Shown: positions 8,844 through 18,027 of the stretch, piece by piece
How the letters are laid out: each line of letters opens with the position of its first letter
Position numbering within the stretch: the first letter of the stretch is position 1
DNA from: Anaerocolumna sedimenticola
Lineage (GTDB): Bacteria; Bacillota; Clostridia; Lachnospirales; Lachnospiraceae
DNA length: 64,000 nt
Direction of reading: 5' to 3'
NCBI RefSeq assembly: GCF_009931695.1
Contig: NZ_CP048000.1
Coordinates: 4,172,501 to 4,236,500, forward strand
Notes under the pieces: model-generated
What the model was told of the DNA's origin: nothing
Databases searched by the model: none
What the model saw: only the letters and a program-made list of their open reading frames with translations
Translations under genes and position numbers: made by a program

Positions 8844-9512
8844 TTATAATCCCTGTTCACTAATATTCTTAATCGTATTCATAATATGTTCGTGTGCTAA
8901 AAATTCAGCTTTTTCACCATCTCTTTGGCGTATTGCATCTAATATAGCAGTATGTTCTTTATTGGAATTAGCAGCCCTGTTATCGGAGGATAATGTAATT
9001 TTACGTATCCTCTGAACGTAATGATGAAAATCTGACAGAACATGATTTAATATTTTACTGTCAGATGCATCATAAATTAACTGGTGAAACTTATTATCCA
9101 ATTCAACTATCTGTTCATGATGTTCTTTCTTTGCATGAAATTCTGACAAATAAACTACTTCCTCTAATTCATCTATTTGTTCCTGTGTTATATGCTCACA
9201 AGCCCATCTTGCACATAAGCCTTCCAGATAAGAACGAATAATATAAATGTCATGAATATCTTTTTCAGATATACCATTTACATAGGCGCCCTTGTTCGGA
9301 ATAATATTAACCAACCCCTCAAGTTCAAGCTGTCTAAGGGCTTCTCTAACAGGTGTTCGGCTAACACCAAGTTCCGAACCGATAGATGTCTCTTTTAATT
9401 CTTCATTCTGACTATATTTACCGGATAAAATATCCTCACGTATTTTATTGAATACACGGCCACGGAGAGAATACTTATCCGTTACTTCCTTATGAACATC
9501 TTTATCGTCCAC
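8844..9512 (-). CDS. GntR-family (FCD) transcriptional regulator
   Basis: A 222-residue regulator with an N-terminal winged helix (residues about 14-80; SIGSELGVSRTPVREALRQLELEGLV is the helix-turn-helix region) and a C-terminal all-helical FCD ligand domain with the metal/ligand residues in the ELDNKFHQLIYDAS helix. GTG start at 9512 after GGAGG. The start lies 11 bases after the icd stop on the same strand, so it is probably the third gene of a citrate synthase-icd-gntR unit and may regulate it. A TTGTATACAA box at 12381, which suits FCD regulators, lies upstream of that unit. The effector is unknown. Confidence 0.88.
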   Translation of the reverse strand: MDDKDVHKEVTDKYSLRGRVFNKIREDILSGKYSQNEELKETSIGSELGVSRTPVREALRQLELEGLVNIIPNKGAYVNGISEKDIHDIYIIRSYLEGLCARWACEHITQEQIDELEEVVYLSEFHAKKEHHEQIVELDNKFHQLIYDASDSKILNHVLSDFHHYVQRIRKITLSSDNRAANSNKEHTAILDAIRQRDGEKAEFLAHEHIMNTIKNISEQGL

Positions 9513-9523
9513 AAAAAAACCTC

Positions 9524-10684
9524 CTATAGTTTTTCAATCGTACTCATGAGATAATCTGCAAATTCTGCACTGGTAGCGCCTGTGTTTCTTCCTGTGATAA
9601 CCAGTTTTTTCTCTGTAATTGTACAGATATCGAGAGCTTTATATAACTTCTCAGATTCTGCAGTATATCCAATATGTGCAAGAAGCATAGCACCTGCACG
9701 AATAACACTGCATGGATCTGCATAAATATCTCTTCCTTCATCCACCATACGCGGTGCCGATCCATGAATTGCTTCAAACATAGCATATCTCTTGCCAATA
9801 TTGGCACTTCCTGCTGTACCTACACCACCCTGGAACTCTGCCGCTTCATCTGTTAAAATATCACCGTATAAATTAGGTAATACCAGTACCTGGAAGTCTT
9901 TTCTTCTCTTCTCGTCTACTAATTTTGCTGTCATAATATCAATGTACCAGTCATCGGCAGTAATATCCGGGTATTCTTTCGCGATTTCCCTGAACATATC
10001 TAAGAATTTACCGTCAGTTGTCTTTATGATATTCGCTTTTGTAACAGCAGTTACTCTGGTTTTACCATTAGTTTTTGCAAAATCAAAAGCAGCCCTGATA
10101 ATTCTTTCCGTTCCTTGTGAGGTTACCACTGTAAAATCAACACCAAGATCTTCTGTCACATGAAAACCTTTACTTCCTACAGCATAAGCACCTTCCGTAT
10201 TTTCTCTGTAGAAAGTCCAATCGATTCCCTGTTCAGGTATTCTAACCGGTCTGACATTGGCAAACAAATCAAGTTCTTTTCTCATTGCAACGTTTGCACT
10301 TTCCACATTTGGCCATGGATCACCTTTTCTTGGAGTAGTTGTGGGTCCTTTCAAAATTACATGACATTCTTTTAATTCTTCTAATACGGCAGGAGGTATT
10401 GCAGCATCTTCCGCTGCTCTGCGTTCAATTGTTAAACCGTCTATTACTTTAAATTGGATTTTGCCTGATTTAATATCATCAGCTAATAAGTACTCCAAAA
10501 CTCTTTGAGCCTGTGATGTAATTGCAGGTCCAATACCGTCTCCGCCGCAAACACCGATTACTATTTTAGATAACTCTTTATAGTTTATGAAATTACCTTG
10601 CTGTTTCATTATTTCTACGCGTTTTAGCTGTTCCTCCAGTAATTTACCGAATTGTTCCTTTGCTGCTTGTATATAATCAGTCAT
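9524..10684 (-). CDS. icd: Isocitrate dehydrogenase (isocitrate/isopropylmalate dehydrogenase family)
   Basis: The beta-decarboxylating dehydrogenase fold is clear: IVIGVCGGDGIGPAI at residues about 40-55, VRPVRIP and the FYRENTEGAY phosphate/substrate loop, KANIIKTTDGKF, and the nucleotide-binding LPNLYGDILTDEAAEFQGG followed by FEAIHGSAPR. 386 residues. The neighbouring Re-citrate synthase-like gene argues for isocitrate rather than isopropylmalate, making 2-oxoglutarate for glutamate synthesis in an organism with an incomplete TCA cycle. An additional N-terminal segment of about 35 residues precedes the fold. No aconitase gene is in the window. GGAGG precedes the ATG. Confidence 0.85.
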   Translation of the reverse strand: MTDYIQAAKEQFGKLLEEQLKRVEIMKQQGNFINYKELSKIVIGVCGGDGIGPAITSQAQRVLEYLLADDIKSGKIQFKVIDGLTIERRAAEDAAIPPAVLEELKECHVILKGPTTTPRKGDPWPNVESANVAMRKELDLFANVRPVRIPEQGIDWTFYRENTEGAYAVGSKGFHVTEDLGVDFTVVTSQGTERIIRAAFDFAKTNGKTRVTAVTKANIIKTTDGKFLDMFREIAKEYPDITADDWYIDIMTAKLVDEKRRKDFQVLVLPNLYGDILTDEAAEFQGGVGTAGSANIGKRYAMFEAIHGSAPRMVDEGRDIYADPCSVIRAGAMLLAHIGYTAESEKLYKALDICTITEKKLVITGRNTGATSAEFADYLMSTIEKL

Positions 10685-10799
10685 TTTTATCCTCCATAGT
10701 TATTATATTTTGCCAACTATATATCAGTTTATTTCATTTTTCTCCGCTTGTCAAACAGATACATATTTTTTGTAAAAATTCTTCTTTAATTAATATGAT

Positions 10800-12176
10800 T
10801 TAAAGATTTTCTTTTACTTCTTTAATTACTGCAATTAATTCTTCATCTGTAATAACAGTAACACGGCCGCCTTCATATTCTTTATCTACCCACTCTTTTA
10901 CTTTCATAACAACAGGGTCGTTTTTATCTACTGCGTCTTTACCCTTTAACTTAAAATAGGTATTCATCCAGTGAGCGATACCAGCTAAACCGGAAGTATT
11001 GGAAACAGATACTAAAACCGGTCTGTTTAAAAACTTTTCCGTATCAAATATATTATAGATTTCTTCATTTTTCAATAAACCGTCTGCATGGATTCCTGCA
11101 CGGGTAACGTTAAAGTTCTTTCCTACAAAAGGTGTTCTATGGGGAATTTTATATCCAAGCTCCTTGGTAAAATAATCGGCAATTTCTGTTATTACTGTTG
11201 TATCCATACCATCTAATGTACCTTTTAATTGGGCATATTCAAATACCATTGCTTCAAGAGGTGTATTCCCTGTTCTCTCACCGATTCCGAAAAGGGAACA
11301 ATTTACACCACAGGCACCATATAACCATGCAGTAGTAGAGTTGGTAACAGCTTTATAGAAATCATTATGTCCATGCCATTCTAACATATTAGACGGAACT
11401 CCGCCATGGGTCAAAAGACCATATATAATTCCCTGTACGGAACGTGGGATTACGGCACCGGAGAAGTTGACACCATATCCCATAGTGTCACATGCCCTGA
11501 TCTTAACCGGAATACCATATTGTTCTCCAAGCTTCATTAATTCCAGACAAAACGGGATTACAAACCCATGTATATCGGATCTTGTTATATCTTCCAAATG
11601 GCAGCGAGGAGCAACACCTGTCTCCAGGCACTCACGTACTACACTCAGATAATGGTTCATTACTTCTTTTCTTGTCATTTTCATTTTATAGAAAATATGA
11701 TAATCGGAACAACTTACTAAAATTCCGGTTTCTTTCATACCGATTTCTTTTACTAATTCAAAATCTTTTTTACTTGCACGGATCCAGGAGGTTACTTCCG
11801 GAAATTTATATCCTCTTTCCATACATCTATATACCGCATCTCTGTCCTTTTTGCTATAAAGGAAAAATTCACTTTGTCTTATGATGCCTTTCGGGCCGCC
11901 CAATCTATGTAAATAATCGTATATTGTAACTATTTGTTCCGTAGTATAAGGCGCTCTGGACTGCTGTCCGTCACGAAAAGTAGTATCTGTGATCCATATT
12001 TCTTCGGGGAAATTATGCGGTACGATTCTATCATTAAAGGCTATCTTGGGAATCTCATCATAAGGAAATAAGTTCCGAAATACGTTAGGCTTCTCTACAT
12101 CAACTAATGGATATAAATGTTCTTCCAATTGAAGTAAATTGTTGTGTGGATTCATAAATACTTTCCTGTTTTCCAT
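10800..12176 (-). CDS. Re-citrate synthase (HMGL-like / isopropylmalate synthase superfamily)
   Basis: A 458-residue TIM-barrel enzyme of the DRE-type Claisen condensation family: TDTTFRDGQQSRAPYT holds the metal-binding Asp and general-base Arg, and WHGHNDFYKAVTNS and GIGERTGNTPLEA are the other signatures. It lacks the LeuA regulatory domain. Length, the N-terminal extension, and the position beside icd resemble the Clostridium kluyveri Re-citrate synthase, so acetyl-CoA plus oxaloacetate to citrate is the likely reaction. Homocitrate or isopropylmalate synthesis cannot be excluded from sequence alone. AAGGAG precedes the ATG. Confidence 0.8.
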   Translation of the reverse strand: MENRKVFMNPHNNLLQLEEHLYPLVDVEKPNVFRNLFPYDEIPKIAFNDRIVPHNFPEEIWITDTTFRDGQQSRAPYTTEQIVTIYDYLHRLGGPKGIIRQSEFFLYSKKDRDAVYRCMERGYKFPEVTSWIRASKKDFELVKEIGMKETGILVSCSDYHIFYKMKMTRKEVMNHYLSVVRECLETGVAPRCHLEDITRSDIHGFVIPFCLELMKLGEQYGIPVKIRACDTMGYGVNFSGAVIPRSVQGIIYGLLTHGGVPSNMLEWHGHNDFYKAVTNSTTAWLYGACGVNCSLFGIGERTGNTPLEAMVFEYAQLKGTLDGMDTTVITEIADYFTKELGYKIPHRTPFVGKNFNVTRAGIHADGLLKNEEIYNIFDTEKFLNRPVLVSVSNTSGLAGIAHWMNTYFKLKGKDAVDKNDPVVMKVKEWVDKEYEGGRVTVITDEELIAVIKEVKENL

Positions 12177-12214
12177 GTTATACGTCTCCTTACCACTTTA
12201 AGATTTACAATATA

Positions 12215-12234
12215 TAAGAATATATATATTCTTA
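12215..12234. promoter_or_regulatory. 20-bp perfect palindrome upstream of citrate synthase gene
   Basis: TAAGAATATATATATTCTTA, an exact inverted repeat, lies 39 bases before the start of the citrate synthase-like gene. Position suggests an operator or promoter-overlapping element; it is AT-rich, so chance symmetry is possible. Confidence 0.4.
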
Positions 12235-12244
12235 CGATATTATT

Positions 12245-12296
12245 TTAACACCAACTCCCAAATGCATGCCTCATCCGCTTGCAGGTACGGCACTGC
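12245..12296 (-). repeat. Palindromic repeat family B, degenerate copy
   Basis: On the minus strand it reads AGTGCCGTACCTGCAAGC, then GATGAGGCATGCATTTGG and ends GAGTTGGTGTTAA, sharing the order of AGTxx, inverted CTGC/GC core, ATGxAxTGG and GTGTTAA with the copies at 4505 and 43838. It lies in the 400-base gap between the citrate synthase and carbamate kinase genes, which otherwise holds the two palindromes annotated here and AT-rich promoter-like sequence. Confidence 0.55.
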
Positions 12297-12380
12297 TTTA
12301 CATAAGAAATTCGTTTTAAGAATTCATTGTTTCATCAGGGAGTGAATTGTTATTTATTTCACTCTATTAATTCTGTTTTA

Positions 12381-12390
12381 TTGTATACAA
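12381..12390. promoter_or_regulatory. Candidate FCD-GntR operator
   Basis: TTGTATACAA is a perfect palindrome that fits the TNGTNNNACNA-like consensus of FadR/FCD-type GntR proteins. It lies between the divergent citrate synthase-like and carbamate kinase-like genes, about 200 bases from each start, and could be read by the GntR protein at 8844. Assignment is inference. Confidence 0.4.
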
Positions 12391-12577
12391 TTATACCGTC
12401 ATTGTCAAGTACAATTTTTACGATGTAATTAATTATCATGTTATCACATTAAAGTGTTAAACTTTTCAGTTTATTGATATAATTAACTTTATTTTTTTAT
12501 AGGTCTGTTATATAATTAAATGAAAGAAATCCAGTATAAAACAATACTTTTTATAAAAAAATAAGCGAGGTAAAACT

Positions 12578-13513
12578 ATGCCAAAAAAGAAACTTGTAGT
12601 TGCATTAGGAAGAAGTGCTTTCGGTGATACTTTTCCCGAACAGCAGAAAGCAGTTAAAATAGCAGCGAAAGCGATTGTTGATTTAGTAGAAGAAAATTTT
12701 GATATTGTTATTACACATAGCAATGGCCCTCAGGTTGGTATGTTCCATACGGCAATGACCGAATTCAGCCGTCTTGATTCAAAATATACGGTTGCTCCAA
12801 TGTCTGTCTGCAGTGCTTTGAGTCAAGGATATATTGGTTATGATTTACAAAACATTATCCGTACCGAATTATTAAACCGAGGTATTTTCAAACCGATTTC
12901 TACACTGATTACGCAGGTTAAAGTAGATCCTTTTGATAAAGCTTTCAGTAATCCAACCAAAATTATTGGCCGGTATATGTCATCTGAAGAAGCTGAATTG
13001 GAAAAAAAGAAAGGCAATTATGTAATATATGAAGAAGGTAAAGGATACCGCAGAATTATTGCTTCTCCAAAACCTAAGGATATCTATGAAATAGATGCAA
13101 TCAAAGCACTATTGGATTCCAATCAGATTGTTATTGCCGGAGGCGGCGGTGGAATTCCGGTGCTGGAACAGGGAACTACATTAAAAGGAGCCAGTGCGGT
13201 AATTGAAAAAGACTATACCAGTGAATTATTAGCCGAATTAGTTCAGGCTGATATTCTGCTATTCTTAACAGGCGTAGAGAAAGTCGCAATACATTACGGT
13301 ACGAAAGAAGAACAACCTTTGGATTTTATTACTGTCAACGAAGCAAAGGAATATATCAGTGACGGTTATTTTGATGCGGTTTCCATGCTTCCTAAAGTTG
13401 AAGCTTCCATACAATTTATCTCTTCTGCTCCAAACAGACAAGCAATAATAACACATATTGAAAAAGCGAAAGACGCGATTCACGGCAAGACCGGCACCAG
13501 CATAATTATCTAA
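12578..13513 (+). CDS. Carbamate kinase-like amino-acid kinase
   Basis: A 311-residue protein with the carbamate kinase fold: VITHSNGPQVGM near residue 50, the IAGGGGGIPV block, KGASAVIEKDYTSELLAELVQAD for nucleotide binding, LLFLTGVEKVAIHYGT, and the AIHGKTGTSI end. It is normally an ATP-forming enzyme of arginine, agmatine or purine breakdown. The N-terminal phosphate loop, usually ALGGNAL, reads ALGRSAFG here, so the Gly-Asn pair is replaced. No carbamoyltransferase or deiminase gene is nearby. It may be a divergent branch with another acyl-phosphate substrate. SD GCGAGG precedes the ATG. Confidence 0.8.
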   Translation: MPKKKLVVALGRSAFGDTFPEQQKAVKIAAKAIVDLVEENFDIVITHSNGPQVGMFHTAMTEFSRLDSKYTVAPMSVCSALSQGYIGYDLQNIIRTELLNRGIFKPISTLITQVKVDPFDKAFSNPTKIIGRYMSSEEAELEKKKGNYVIYEEGKGYRRIIASPKPKDIYEIDAIKALLDSNQIVIAGGGGGIPVLEQGTTLKGASAVIEKDYTSELLAELVQADILLFLTGVEKVAIHYGTKEEQPLDFITVNEAKEYISDGYFDAVSMLPKVEASIQFISSAPNRQAIITHIEKAKDAIHGKTGTSIII

Positions 13514-13520
13514 GACAAAA

Positions 13521-13550
13521 AAACCGATTTGGTAAATTCCAAATCGGTTT
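13521..13550. terminator. Bidirectional terminator between carbamate kinase and H-NOX genes
   Basis: A 12-bp perfect stem AAACCGATTTGG / CCAAATCGGTTT with A-run before and T-run after; it can end both convergent transcripts. The T-run joins directly to the repeat at 13556. Confidence 0.9.
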
Positions 13551-13555
13551 TTTTA

Positions 13556-13652
13556 TTTCCGCGAAAGCAAAGTGAGAATTAGCAAGCTTGCTTGCAATAA
13601 TTCGAACGCGCACACGAATCGAAGAAACTCATAAAGCGTGTTTCTTCCGGTT
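13556..13652 (+). repeat. Terminator-associated repeat, single copy
   Basis: Same layout as at 792: TTTCCGCGAAAGCAAAGTGAG, the AGCAAGCTTGCT palindrome, GAACGCGCAC, and a terminal hairpin whose left arm is degenerate (TCGAAGAAACTC against GTTTCTTCCGG). It abuts the T-tract of the terminator at 13521-13550 and lies in the 3' untranslated region of the minus-strand H-NOX gene. Confidence 0.88.
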
Positions 13653-13700
13653 TTAAACATCATAATTTATAATTCCAGTGGGGAAATAAATTGCTGAGTC

Positions 13701-15494
13701 CTAAACTGCATAATTACTTAAATCTTCCTGGAAATTTTTAATCATGGCTTCAAAGACTGAAATCTGTCTGGTTAATTCGTTAATCTGCTCAACGTATACT
13801 GTTACATTGGAATTAGCTTCCTGCGTGGAGGCTGAATTTTCTTCTGCAATGGCAGCCAGATTCTGAATACCATCAAATAAATGGGATATATTATCTGCTT
13901 CCAATTTAAGATCCTGAGAATTCTGAATCATTAAGTCTGAAACCACTTTTAACCGTTGATTCGTTTGACTGGAGGAATAAACTGCTTCGGTAAGTTTCCT
14001 GTTTTCCAGTTTTAATACATCATATTGTACATCAATATCCTCTACAACTACATTAATACTGGAAACAAAATTTGTTAAACTCTCATTAATCTGATTAACT
14101 GCATTATTAGTTTCTTCGGATAGTTTTCTGACTTCTTCAGCGACTACGGTGAAACCTTTACCGGCTTCTCCTGCTCTCGCAGCTTCAATGGAAGCATTTA
14201 ATGCAAGCAGATTAATCTGTTTTGCTATAGCGGCTACGATTAATACGATCTGAGTTATGTCATCAGCATTTACTTTCAGTTCATTGCTGCGCTCTCGAAT
14301 ATTACTGAATTTATCAAGAACGGCTGTGATTTGGGAAGCTGTTGATTGTACATTATGGAAGCTGTCTTCAATTCCCACAACCGCTTCTTCAATCTGCGTT
14401 TTATTTTTCTGTCCGTCGTCAGATATTTCTGATACGTTATGTATACTTCCATCGAGTACCGTAATAGCTTTACTTGTGTCTTCGGCCTGTGTCGTGGCTG
14501 CAACCGCTACCTGATCAAGTACTGTCGTAATATCATTGGAAGTATTCTGCATGGTATTTGCTATTTCTTCCACCGATATATTAAAAGTATATAACTCATC
14601 TACAATTGCGTTGAATCCAATAAAATCCTTTTGAACATTCCTCTTTATTTCATTTATGCTATTCATAATAGCTTCATATTCATCCTTGGACTTAAGTGTA
14701 ACTGATTCAACAAAATTACGCTGGCTTAGTTTATCAAGTTCTGTCTTGATTAATTTCTGGGGACGATGAAACAGCACTGAAGTGAGCAGGGATACAATCA
14801 GGGTTACACCGCCGATAACACATGAATTTAGAATTCCTGCAGACAGGGCAAAGGATAATAAAGTTAGTACTATAGTATTTAATATGGCTGTTTTAACCGC
14901 CGTATTCTTAAATATACCAAAAGAAAATAATTGATTTATGCGGTACTTTTTAGTGTATTGAATTTCTTTTTCAAAAGTAAGGGATAATTGGGTTTCATTT
15001 TCTTTCTGATTCTTAACCTCAACTTTTATTTCTTCTTTAAAATAATCAGCAACACCGCTTATTAATCCGGTAAGGTAATCTACCATACCTCTCTTGGAAC
15101 GATAGGTAAAGAGAATTTCATGGGATGAAACCGGCACCACATCCAATACCGGCGGCACCGCACCTTTAAAGCGTTTCATTACAATAATATGTACATCATT
15201 CATAGATTTTAAAAATTGATAAGCGGATTCATGACGGAAAAATCCCGGGTAAGACTTACTGAACGTTTTAATATTCTCTTCACCCATAGTAAACCAAATT
15301 TCCTGATGGCTTTTCCCAACTGCATTACCAATATGATCCACTATACCCCAAGCTATCCTATCTTCTACATCTTCTAAAGGTGTAAATATATGATCATTGG
15401 ATAAATTATAGGCCTGCATCGCATTATTCACTATGGTATCTCCAAATAATTTCCTGCAGGATTCAACCCAAGTTGATACAACTGTACCTTTCAT
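13701..15494 (-). CDS. H-NOX domain methyl-accepting chemotaxis protein (O2/NO sensor)
   Basis: Residues 1-185 are a heme-binding H-NOX domain: the proximal heme ligand is His102 (in NDVHIIVMK), the heme-distorting prolines are at 114-115 (GAVPPVL), and the propionate-binding YxSxR motif is Tyr131-Ser133-Arg135. Tyr140 is at the position of the distal tyrosine that stabilises O2 in the Thermoanaerobacter protein, with identical numbering. Two membrane helices follow (about 200-220 and 224-243), then a methyl-accepting signalling domain with the [20 protein letters not shown] hairpin tip. It likely signals oxygen or nitric oxide to the chemotaxis kinase. No other chemotaxis gene is adjacent. 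AAGGAG precedes the ATG. Confidence 0.95.
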   Translation of the reverse strand: MKGTVVSTWVESCRKLFGDTIVNNAMQAYNLSNDHIFTPLEDVEDRIAWGIVDHIGNAVGKSHQEIWFTMGEENIKTFSKSYPGFFRHESAYQFLKSMNDVHIIVMKRFKGAVPPVLDVVPVSSHEILFTYRSKRGMVDYLTGLISGVADYFKEEIKVEVKNQKENETQLSLTFEKEIQYTKKYRINQLFSFGIFKNTAVKTAILNTIVLTLLSFALSAGILNSCVIGGVTLIVSLLTSVLFHRPQKLIKTELDKLSQRNFVESVTLKSKDEYEAIMNSINEIKRNVQKDFIGFNAIVDELYTFNISVEEIANTMQNTSNDITTVLDQVAVAATTQAEDTSKAITVLDGSIHNVSEISDDGQKNKTQIEEAVVGIEDSFHNVQSTASQITAVLDKFSNIRERSNELKVNADDITQIVLIVAAIAKQINLLALNASIEAARAGEAGKGFTVVAEEVRKLSEETNNAVNQINESLTNFVSSINVVVEDIDVQYDVLKLENRKLTEAVYSSSQTNQRLKVVSDLMIQNSQDLKLEADNISHLFDGIQNLAAIAEENSASTQEANSNVTVYVEQINELTRQISVFEAMIKNFQEDLSNYAV

Positions 15495-15660
15495 ATTTCT
15501 TTCTCCTTTGTAATATATTTTTTGCAGAACAGATAATTATGGCTGTAATAAAGCTTTAAAGTTATTATTATAGCGATACATTATTGTTATTATTATAAAT
15601 CAATCAAGAAATAATTACAAGATATGCCAGATGAATTTTATACAACCTGTTATACAACCT

Positions 15661-15700
15661 AACATCCATGCATATCGCAAGCAGGCCTGTGATACTGCCA
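15661..15700 (-). repeat. Palindromic repeat family B, copy
   Basis: Minus strand: TGGCAGTATCACAGGCCTGC, then TTGCGATATGCATGGATGTTAGG. It keeps GGCAGTA, the inverted core, ATATG and the GATGTTA end of the family. It lies between the H-NOX gene and asnB. Confidence 0.65.
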
Positions 15701-15722
15701 GCTTACAAGGATAAAATGTTTT

Positions 15723-15910
15723 TCTCACACTAGCACCCATGCTTTCCTGGCATAAATCCTGAAGAATAGCTGCTTTTGCTATTCTTCTAATGGCTCGCAT
15801 TTTTTTGCGAGACGATTCACACTAGCGCAACATGACCGCTTTGGCTATTCTTCCCAAGCCTCTATCCGGGGCTTTGGGCCCGCCTGTACTTTGCGAGACG
15901 ATTCACACTA
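15723..15910. repeat. Tandem imperfect repeats upstream of asnB
   Basis: The 21-mer TTTGCGAGACGATTCACACTA (shown as TTTGCGAGACGATTCACACT plus A) occurs at 15804-15824 and 15890-15910, 86 bases apart; CACACTAGC occurs at 15726 and 15818; CTATTCTTC recurs in each unit. Unit 1 also carries two hairpins (AGAATAGC/GCTATTCT at about 15763-15786 and CTCGCA/TGCGAG at about 15793-15812). The function is unknown; no T-box or other leader was recognised. Together with the family B copy these fill the 15495-15972 gap. Confidence 0.65.
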
Positions 15911-15972
15911 TTAAGTATCAGAAATAAATGTCAGGCATAATATAACTATTATGATTAAGGATGGTGCTAAAA

Positions 15973-17826
15973 GTGTGTGGAATAGCCGGATTCTGTAACT
16001 TTAAGGGAAACTACACGGAAGAGTCACCGAAATGGTATGATATTCTTAATAAGATGAAAGATACAATAAAACATAGGGGGCCGGATGATAACGGTCTGCA
16101 GCTTACAGAACATGCCGGTCTGGCTCATACCAGACTGTCTATCATAGACTTGGCGGGTGGTAAACAGCCTATGAGCAGAAAAATCGGTAACAAAATATTT
16201 ACCATAATCTACAATGGTGAATTATATAATACGGCTGAATTAAGACGGGATTTAGAATTAAAAGGCTGGAAGTTTCGAACTACCAGCGATACTGAAGTTA
16301 TACTGCTTGGTATCATTGAATATGGCAATGAGTTTGTGAAGGAGTTAAACGGAATCTTTGCGTTTGCCCTATGGGATGAATATAACCAAACCTTAAGCAT
16401 TTTCAGGGACCGTCTTGGAATTAAACCTCTATTCTATACAATTGTAAATGATACTCTCGTATTTGGTTCAGAATTAAAAGTGCTTTTTGAATATCCGGCT
16501 TGTAAACCGGTTATTGACAAACAGGGCCTGTGCGAAGTATTCGGTCTTGGGCCGGCAAAAACCTACGGCAACGGTGTCTTTAAGGGTTGCTATGAAGTAT
16601 TGCCCGGCTATTATAATGTTTATAGCAAAGATGGGCTTAAATCTATAAAATATTGGGAATTAGTGAGCAGACCACATACGAATTCCTACGAAGAAACTAT
16701 CGAAAAAACTTCGTTTCTGGTAAGGGATTCTATTAAGCGCCAAATGATATCCGATATTCCTATCTGTACCTTTTTGTCCGGAGGTGTAGACAGCAGTATA
16801 GTAACAGCCGTTTGTGCCACCGAATTAGCAAAACTGGGCGAAAGGCTGAATACGTTTTCTTTTGATTTTGACGGAAATGATACATTTTTTAAAGCAAATT
16901 CCTTTCAGCCTTCCAGAGACCGTCCGTATGTAGATATGATGGTGTCCCATTTAAAAACCAATCATACTTATCTGGAATGTGATAACATAAAACTGGCTGA
17001 TTATCTGTATACTTCAGTGGATGCTAAAGACCTGCCCGGTATGGCCGATGTTGATTCTTCTTTATTATATTTTTGTTCGGAAGTTAAAAAATATAATAAG
17101 GTTACCTTAACCGGGGAATGTGCGGATGAAATCTTCGGTGGTTATCCTTGGTTCCATAATAAAGAATCATTTGAAATGCATACTTTCCCCTGGTCTAAAA
17201 ATGTCGAACCAAGGAAACAGTTATTAAAAGATGATTTATTGCAGGAAGTTAATCTGGATGAATATATCCTGGAAACTTATGAAAAATCAGTTAATGAGAC
17301 CCCTAAACTTGAAGGTGAAAGTACGATGGAAGCCAGAAGGCGTGAAATAGCTTACCTGAATGTAAAATGGTTTATGATTACCTTGTTAGACCGTATGGAC
17401 AGAACCAGTATGTATTCCGGTCTGGAAGCCAGAGTACCCTTGGCCGATCACAGAATTCTGGAATATGTATGGAATGTTCCCTGGGATATAAAATGTAAAG
17501 ATGGTGTGGTAAAACACCTCCTGAGAGAATCTGCCAGAGGCCTGCTGCCGGATGAAGTGCTTAACCGCAAGAAAAGTCCTTATCCAAAAACTTATAACCC
17601 TTATTATGAAAAACTGTTAGCAGACAGAATTATGGCTGTATTAGAGGATTCCGCATCGCCAATCAATGCCCTTGTGGATAAAGATAAGGTTAGAAATTTC
17701 ATCAATACTCCTTCCGATTATGGGAAACCATGGTTTGGTCAGCTTATGGCAGGTCCTCAAATGTTAGCTTATATGCTCCAGGTAAACTATTGGCTGGATA
17801 AATATAAGATAAAAATACTTCTCTGA
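15973..17826 (+). CDS. asnB: Glutamine-hydrolysing asparagine synthetase
   Basis: Makes asparagine from aspartate, glutamine and ATP. Starting at the GTG at 15973 places the catalytic N-terminal cysteine at position 2 (CGIAGFC), which is required after Met removal; the upstream in-frame ATG at 15961 would bury it. An AAGGATGG sequence lies before this GTG. The glutaminase domain has HRGPDDNG, AHTRLSIID and YNGELYN; the synthetase domain has the PP-loop FLSGGVDSSI and GECADEIFGGYPWF. About 617 residues. It stands alone between two chemoreceptor genes. Confidence 0.95.
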   Translation: MCGIAGFCNFKGNYTEESPKWYDILNKMKDTIKHRGPDDNGLQLTEHAGLAHTRLSIIDLAGGKQPMSRKIGNKIFTIIYNGELYNTAELRRDLELKGWKFRTTSDTEVILLGIIEYGNEFVKELNGIFAFALWDEYNQTLSIFRDRLGIKPLFYTIVNDTLVFGSELKVLFEYPACKPVIDKQGLCEVFGLGPAKTYGNGVFKGCYEVLPGYYNVYSKDGLKSIKYWELVSRPHTNSYEETIEKTSFLVRDSIKRQMISDIPICTFLSGGVDSSIVTAVCATELAKLGERLNTFSFDFDGNDTFFKANSFQPSRDRPYVDMMVSHLKTNHTYLECDNIKLADYLYTSVDAKDLPGMADVDSSLLYFCSEVKKYNKVTLTGECADEIFGGYPWFHNKESFEMHTFPWSKNVEPRKQLLKDDLLQEVNLDEYILETYEKSVNETPKLEGESTMEARRREIAYLNVKWFMITLLDRMDRTSMYSGLEARVPLADHRILEYVWNVPWDIKCKDGVVKHLLRESARGLLPDEVLNRKKSPYPKTYNPYYEKLLADRIMAVLEDSASPINALVDKDKVRNFINTPSDYGKPWFGQLMAGPQMLAYMLQVNYWLDKYKIKILL

Positions 17827-17892
17827 TTATAGTTTTTTGTATAGCCTTTTAACACACACATTTGCAGTTAAACTATAAATATATAATACAAA

Positions 17893-17960
17893 AGGGGATG
17901 CTGCTATTAGCTTATACTAATTAGGTATAGTAAAAAAGCTAATATTAACATCCCTCATTT
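17893..17960. terminator. Terminator between convergent asnB and chemoreceptor genes
   Basis: GGGATG (17895-17900) pairs with CATCCC (17949-17954), with a second stem inside formed by TATTAGCTTATAC and GTATAGTAAAAAAGCTAATA. A-rich upstream and T-rich downstream, so it probably works both ways. Confidence 0.75.
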
Positions 17961-18027
17961 TTCATTCACCATCATAAGTAAGTATCGGTAAGTCAGCCTG
18001 CAATATTGAAAACATACCTGTGTATAA

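Noticed and set aside
15615..15800. 61-codon open frame between the H-NOX gene and asnB
   Set aside because: It spans a palindromic repeat and tandem repeats, has no ribosome-binding site and no recognisable product.
15495..15972. T-box leader before asnB
   Set aside because: There are hairpins, but no T-box sequence (AGGGTGGNACCGCG) or specifier-loop pattern.
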